Positions 44,742 through 49,836 of a stretch of 49,836 nucleotides of DNA are shown piece by piece. The first letter of the stretch is position 1. Each line of letters begins with the position of its first letter. The position numbers were made by a program, and so were the translations under genes. The stretch comes from Gonapodya sp. JEL0774 (taxonomy: Eukaryota > Monoblepharomycota > Monoblepharidomycetes > Monoblepharidales > Gonapodyaceae). The stretch covers positions 1 to 49,836 of the forward strand of contig JADIIX010000150.1 in the NCBI GenBank assembly GCA_027604505.1. The letters are read 5' to 3'. A model generated the notes under the pieces. That model did no database searches. It was not told where the DNA came from and saw only the letters and a list, made by a program, of their open reading frames with translations.

Positions 44742-47733
44742 TTGGACCGACCAATAGCCACCTCCGCAACACTTACAACTTCGTCTCTTCCAGCCACCTC
44801 TGCCCACCTCCGCCCTTCCACCAGCACCCGTCTTCCAACGCCTTCTCGAACCAATGTCCCAGTCGCAACCACCACGCAGCATCCTCACAAGTCTCCCTTA
44901 CCCCCTTCACCTCCCACTGCACTCGACTCGGACCTTGATCCAGATCTTTCTCTTGCTATTAAACAATCCATCCTATCGTTCAACCAGGAGCTCGAGCGGG
45001 ACATGAACCGGCGGGTGCTCTCTCCATCCCCACCGCCACCGGCACACCTTTACCGCCCCTCCTCTGCTCCCTCAAACTCGCACGTGCGCTCCATCTCCAC
45101 GTCATTCAATGATGATGACGACGACGACGATTTTCTCCCTGCACCCGTATCCAACAATAGAAGAAACAAGAGGTCCCGACAGAGCTCGGGGTCGGAATCT
45201 GGTGTGTGGTTAGGATCGGGTCCAGCTTCACGCCCAAGATCAGGCACTGCCTCGAAATCGGAGCCCCGCTGGACAGCTTCCGAATCTTCCCGGGATTTGC
45301 GCTCTGGCTGGTCCCATGGAGAAATGGATATGGAAACCCAGACCCCCGTTTCTCACTCCACTCGGACACTGCATCCTCGCTCGGTTCCCAAAGCTTTGCT
45401 TCCTTCGAAACTCAGGACGAACCATCCGGATCCCCTCACGGTGATTGATGTCGACGCTGTACTTTCCACACAGAACCCCACCCCAACTCCAGTACCCACG
45501 GTAACGAAACCAACCCCATCGTCACTTCCCTCGAAAAAGCTTGCCGTTACTGCCATCGCTCGTCCTCTTACCGCTCTCGCCTCCCGCCCCCGCATATCCA
45601 CCACTCCATCCCGGCCCCCACCTGCCACTCCCCCCCACGGAAACTTGAATCACCAAACGTCGCACCTTGCATCCGCATTGTCACGTCTCAACGCTAACGC
45701 CAATGACCAAAACATCCCCTATCCGATATCTCGCTCTCCGCCACAAACCGACCTCCCTTCGGCCTCGTACCTCATTTCGATACTGCCCACACCCCCTCGA
45801 AAAAGACGACGAACTGTTTCGGGGCCAGAATCAGGATCTGGTGCTCGGTATCGCACTCGCGAGAACGCAAGACCCGAGGCAGCGTCATCCGGGACAGATG
45901 ATTCACCTCCAACGCCTCGTATGCCTTCATTAGCGTGCGGTAGAACCTTCGACTCTTCGTCGCAAAATGGGAGGAGAGAGGACAAAGGGGTGGTGATGAC
46001 TCGACGTGATATTGACATGCAAGCCTTGCGGGGCAAACCGAGAACTGAGCAAACGCCTCCAACGCTCCACACAACAACCCATCCACCGACCCGTCCAGCT
46101 GCATCTCCCCCTTTACGTGCGTGCAAACCGAAACATACCCCCAAAGTTTCCCCAACCCCGTCGAATCCACTGCTGCCCCCATCCTCTCCTCCATCGCCCA
46201 CGTCTCCTGCATCCGAGGTATCAGACGAGTCTACTTCTAGTGAATCGTTTTTTGACCGCAGCATAGCCAAAAAGAGCACGTCGAGTACACGGAGTTCGAG
46301 TCTCGTTAGGACCCCGGGGGTTGGAAGAAGCAAAGGCTCAAAAGATCGAGAGGTGGAAAAGAGAGGACAACGGGCTGGTGTGAGAGCGGAAATTACTGTG
46401 GGAGACGAGCTCTTGATTGGACTTGACGGGTTTCAAGGTGATAGTTTGAGGCTTGCGGACGATGTGGGTACGGTCGTTAATAACGACGATGTCGATTGGC
46501 GTTGGGGGTGGGACAATGATCTTGGAGTAGACATTGTGGACGCGGCCGTGGCGAAAGGCGGGAATGACCATGCCCGTGGAAATGTAGCGTCGCCCGCCGG
46601 TACAAAAATGAGCAATGTCAGAACGGACCCCTCTGTGCGTCCGCGTCTGCATCTGCCTCCTTCACCGATGCGGGCCCCGAACGCTCTCTCGACAAGCAAT
46701 GGCATTCAACGCGGCTCCACTCCGGCTCAACCTCTTCGTGACTTGGATCTCGAACGAGCACTCTTCCCGGATAACGACCCCGTCGGTGAGGAGGTAGTGG
46801 ACGACATTGTATCAGCATCACCCATGGCGCCGCGCGTTTCTGTACACCACGCACTGCCGACGAGTGATGTTGCACTGTCGCAGAGGGATGAGACTGTCAA
46901 AGTGGACGCCTTTGCGTTCCGCCAGCAGAGCCGCCATGATGATGACGAGTTCGGGTATTCTGATCAGGATGAATCATGGTTTGACCAGACATTTGATGAG
47001 AGTGAAGCGGATGGGACAATGGAGTGGGGAGGAAGAGTTAGGAACCTGGACGCGGATCGAGATATGGATGGGACGCACGAAGAAGACCCAAGGGAGCCGT
47101 TAAGCCCATTAAAGGGGTTCGTGGATTTGAAGAAGATTCAGAAGGAGGGCGGTGCGGTGTATGAGAGGTTCAGAAATTATTTCGAAGAGTAAGTGGTTGA
47201 TGCGCAGTGCCTATCGGCTTACAAGCATCTCATTATCCTCGAACCTATTTAGCCCACTCCCACCCCATTCTAACCCTCGCTCACGAACAACAACAAGCAC
47301 CACTAAACGAACTACCACATCCCGCTACGCGCGTGTCAAGTCATCTCGAGGACGGTGGGGAAGCAAGCGAGGGCCATACCCGAGTAAGCGGGCTTCTGGT
47401 GCGGGGACAGGGGCAAAGAGAGGGGCAAGCAATGCATCTGGACTCGGATCGGGTTTTCGCGCCGCGTCATCGGTGAGAGCTATGCCGGATCCGTTTGCGG
47501 AGATTGACACATTTGGTGTCACAAAGAGTAAAATTGGTAGTGGATCGACAGGGCAGAATGGGAAGAAGAGTGTGGCGGTCAGCGGAAACAAGAAGAAGAG
47601 TACCTCGCTCCAAACCCGGATTGTTGGACGGACGGGCGGTGGAAGTATGTACGACGCAGATCCGGGATTCGATCCAGACTGGGTGGGAGCAGGATTCGGG
47701 GAGGTTGGTTGGGGCGGTGAAATCGGTCTCTGA
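44742..47733 (+). CDS. Long intrinsically disordered protein, possible ubiquitin-interacting motif
   Basis: Open from about 44742; the first in-frame ATG is 45003, so a 5' exon is probably missing. Exon 1 ends at 47188, intron 47189-47252 (GTAAGT...TTTAG), exon 2 47253-47733, phase matching. From ATG 45003 the product is 888 residues. It is low-complexity Ser/Pro/Thr/Arg with a D7 tract and basic patches (PPRKRRRT). Near the start DLDPDLSLAIKQSILSF fits the UIM pattern (acidic cluster, Leu, Ala-x-x-x-Ser). The conserved-looking part is the end of exon 1, WFDQTFDESE and GFVDLKKIQKEGGAVYERFR, followed by a Gly/Arg/Lys-rich C-terminus ending in DPGFDPDWVGAGFGEVGWGG. No family recognised; a nuclear scaffold is a guess. 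Confidence 0.65.
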
Positions 47734-48466
47734 CATGTGATACATACATCGTGCAGAGTTCGACGGACAGAGGAGGAATGATTTCAATTATTATTCATCA
47801 CTCGAGCACAGATTATAATGTTCATCTATGCAAATGGTTCCAGAGAAAAGTTCTGCACAGGGGGCGTAACCCTCGCTCGCTTGAAGAAGCTCTCTGTGTC
47901 CTCTGTAGCGTCTCTTATGTTCCACATCAACAACGTACACAAACAATTGACTGCTCCTTTGTTGTTTAGGAGAGGTCAATTACGATTGTCAGGCACGAGC
48001 AGCCACTGCAGACGGAAAGAAACATTCCAAAACCCGGGCAGAGAAGAAAAAAAAAAAAAAAAAAAATGTCACCGACGTGTCTCTACTGAATGTAAGGGAC
48101 CACTTCCTTTTGCCACGTATTATCGCACTGAATGGCGGTGACGGTGAAGGCGAGTGAACTGGCGGGAGAAAAACACCGGCTCAATCAGCAAGTGGGATGG
48201 AAACCGAACGGATCAGCGAGGTGTCCCAAATGTCAGTTCTACGGCACGTAATGATACACCTCAACTTCGTCTGAGAAATGAAAGGTGACTACTCGAAGAC
48301 CAAATACATAGAGCTACGTGACTCAGAAAAGTTGTGCTGATCACGAATCACTTTACATCCGATCACGTTTACACGATAAAGTTTCAACAATCTAGACATT
48401 TCTAGTGTGATTTACAAATTAATTAGATCTCAAAGTCGTCCCCACACCTCATCCGTCCACCACTAC
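47734..48466. other. Convergent intergenic region with poly-A run
   Basis: Between two convergent genes. Contains an uninterrupted run of 20 A at 48047-48066. Nothing else recognised. Confidence 0.55.
48047..48066 (+). repeat. Homopolymer run, 20 A
   Basis: Directly read. It could be a retroposed poly-A tail, but no coding or SINE-like sequence precedes it that I can identify. Confidence 0.9.
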
Positions 48467-49836
48467 TCAACGCCCCCGACTGTATCTCCCTTGCACTCCG
48501 GTGTGCACCTTGGAAAGCTGGCGAGCACACACTGGATACTCCCGGAGAGCCTGGTGAAGCATCTCGTTCCACTGCACATCAAGGTACGTCACGCCCTGTC
48601 TGTTCAACATGCCTCCATGCCATCGCCATTGTGTCATCATCAAAACAGCGCGCTCCGTGAATCCTCTGGTCGTGAGAAGGCGCAGCACGTGCATTGGCAG
48701 AGGGGCGCGCCGGACTGTCGAAAGAAATATGTCCATCGCCCGTTCTCGGAGTGCGAGGAGACATGCTCCAAGGGAAGGTGCACTTTCGCTCAAACATGAC
48801 AAGTACGGCGTGGAAAGGCTCCCCACGAAGTGCCTGAGGCTTGTAGGATCTGCCTTAAGCATTTCAATGATGGTGGCGGCTTCCGCCCGCAGCTTGACAT
48901 CGGGATTGGATATCCAACCCAGCAAACTCGCAATATCGACTTCACTGTACGCAAATGCCCTTAGAGCGACATTGGATTTAGATTTGGACTTGCGCGGATG
49001 TAATTTTGAATGAAGAAGTGTGCTCGTCACGAAGCAAGCGAGCTCAAAGACAAGGTCGTAATTGGAAGCACGGCGGTGTGGTTCATTATGAAAGGGATGT
49101 ATCGCGCTAAGAACGGATGAAGTCAGGTAATTCCCACGGATCGACAGATGGGATTTAACTATCCGCCAATTGAGAACAGGCTTTCAAAATGGTATCTAAA
49201 GTGTCGCCGAGAGAAATCAAGAGTACTCACGCCACCTTTCTCTGATGAACTCATCAACACCCACCCTTCTACCCGATTCCTGCATGACTGCCCTCACGAA
49301 TGGTTCTACCATTGCTGACACAACCCGAAAACTTTGCTCGTTGAGCTCTTTGGTGCACACAGACGTCCAAACGTTGCACAATCGATTCATGAAATGATAA
49401 GAAGGTGTTGGTGTGTCATGATAGTTGAACCGTAAGTCGTTGACTGATTCCACTCCTCTACAGCGTTCCAATGTGTACCATGTGACACTTTTAAGTGCGA
49501 GATCTGATTCCATAGCTTCTTCAAACTGAGACCACGATTTCCAGCGTGGAGCACAGATTTCTCCTTCTCGAATATACTTCACTCGAGACATTAATCCAAG
49601 TATCTTGTCTAAAGGAACGGTGCGAGGCTTTACCACATCTATCCACTCGAACTGACTACGCATAATCCACACCACGCCATTTGGGGATAATCTTGTGTCC
49701 CACTTGTGACCGATGCTCTGTTGAAGTAAGCTCTGGATCTTGTCCACTACTTGATCCTCAATCTCCCGATCAATCCTTTCCCACAATGTCCGTGGCACTT
49801 GGAACAATGTTGGCTTTGCTGAAGCGTCCTCTTTTT
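48467..49836 (-). CDS. Unrecognised helical protein, C-terminal part (runs off window)
   Basis: The minus frame is open from the window end at 49836 to 49231. A 72-nt GT-AG intron (49230-49159) follows, and the frame continues to TGA at 48467, phase matching. Exon 1 (from TLWERIDREIEDQVVDKIQS) and exon 2 are rich in amphipathic helices. Segments such as ALRAFAYSEVDIASLLGWIS and DVKLRAEAATIIEMLKADP resemble HEAT/ARM-type helical pairs, but no family can be named. No ATG is needed inside the window because the 5' part lies beyond it. Convergent with the disordered-protein gene. Confidence 0.65.

Noticed and set aside
45353-46705. Minus-strand frames up to 204 codons opposite the disordered protein
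   Set aside because: Composition-driven shadows of the plus-strand coding sequence.
1-49836. CRISPR arrays, tRNA/rRNA genes, insertion sequences of bacterial type
   Set aside because: None seen; the window is eukaryotic and such searches by eye gave no candidate.

Overview
The window reads as a nuclear chromosome piece from a fungus. The evidence is many short GT-AG introns (mostly about 45-100 nt), genes on both strands with their own intergenic regions, and a fungal gene set: a TRPY/YVC1-type vacuolar channel, a Dal5/TNA1-type anion:cation symporter, an UNC93-like transporter of the fungal type, a CAP59/CMT1-like mannosyltransferase and a GCN4/CPC1-like bZIP factor. I cannot place it to phylum; a basidiomycete or an early-diverging fungus such as a chytrid would both fit. 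Gene models were joined by hand from splice sites and reading-frame phase. Where exon lengths sum to a multiple of three this is stated.

Layout. 1-0.3 kb: 3' end of an FTR1-like iron permease after a GC-rich, poly-C start. 0.9-2.3 kb: a four-helix membrane protein with a disordered tail. 2.3-6.2 kb: no recognisable gene, but copies of two interspersed repeats. 6.2-8.3 kb: UNC93-like transporter (+). 8.6-10.3 kb: membrane-anchored short-chain dehydrogenase (-). 11.0-14.2 kb: TRP channel (+), divergent from the dehydrogenase. 14.2-19.0 kb: gene-poor, with two more copies of repeat family A. 19.0-22.3 kb: anion:cation symporter (+). 23.0-24.4 kb: CAP59-like glycosyltransferase (-). 24.9-26.9 kb: Nudix plus eIF2B-like fusion (+). 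27.3-28.4 kb: bZIP factor (+). 28.8-30.0 kb: ankyrin protein (+).

30.6-42.5 kb is a run of minus-strand genes: a MutL homologue of the MLH2/PMS1 type, a BRCT-bearing family X DNA polymerase, one or two unrecognised genes, a fungal AAA+ ATPase and a weak small gene. 42.5-44.7 kb is gene-poor and holds an inverted pair of a third repeat. 44.7-47.7 kb encodes a long disordered protein (+). 48.5 kb to the end is the 3' part of an unrecognised helical protein (-).

The genes form no operon-like pathway. The only functional theme is nutrient and ion transport on the left (iron, UNC93-like, TRP, Dal5-like) and DNA maintenance at 30-37 kb (MutL, Pol X). The most unusual sequence feature is repeat family A: three diverged, GC-rich copies (3745-4120, 14486-14712, 17529-17882). 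Two of them keep, on the strand opposite to the shared left end, an intron-like GTGAGT...CAG segment of similar length.
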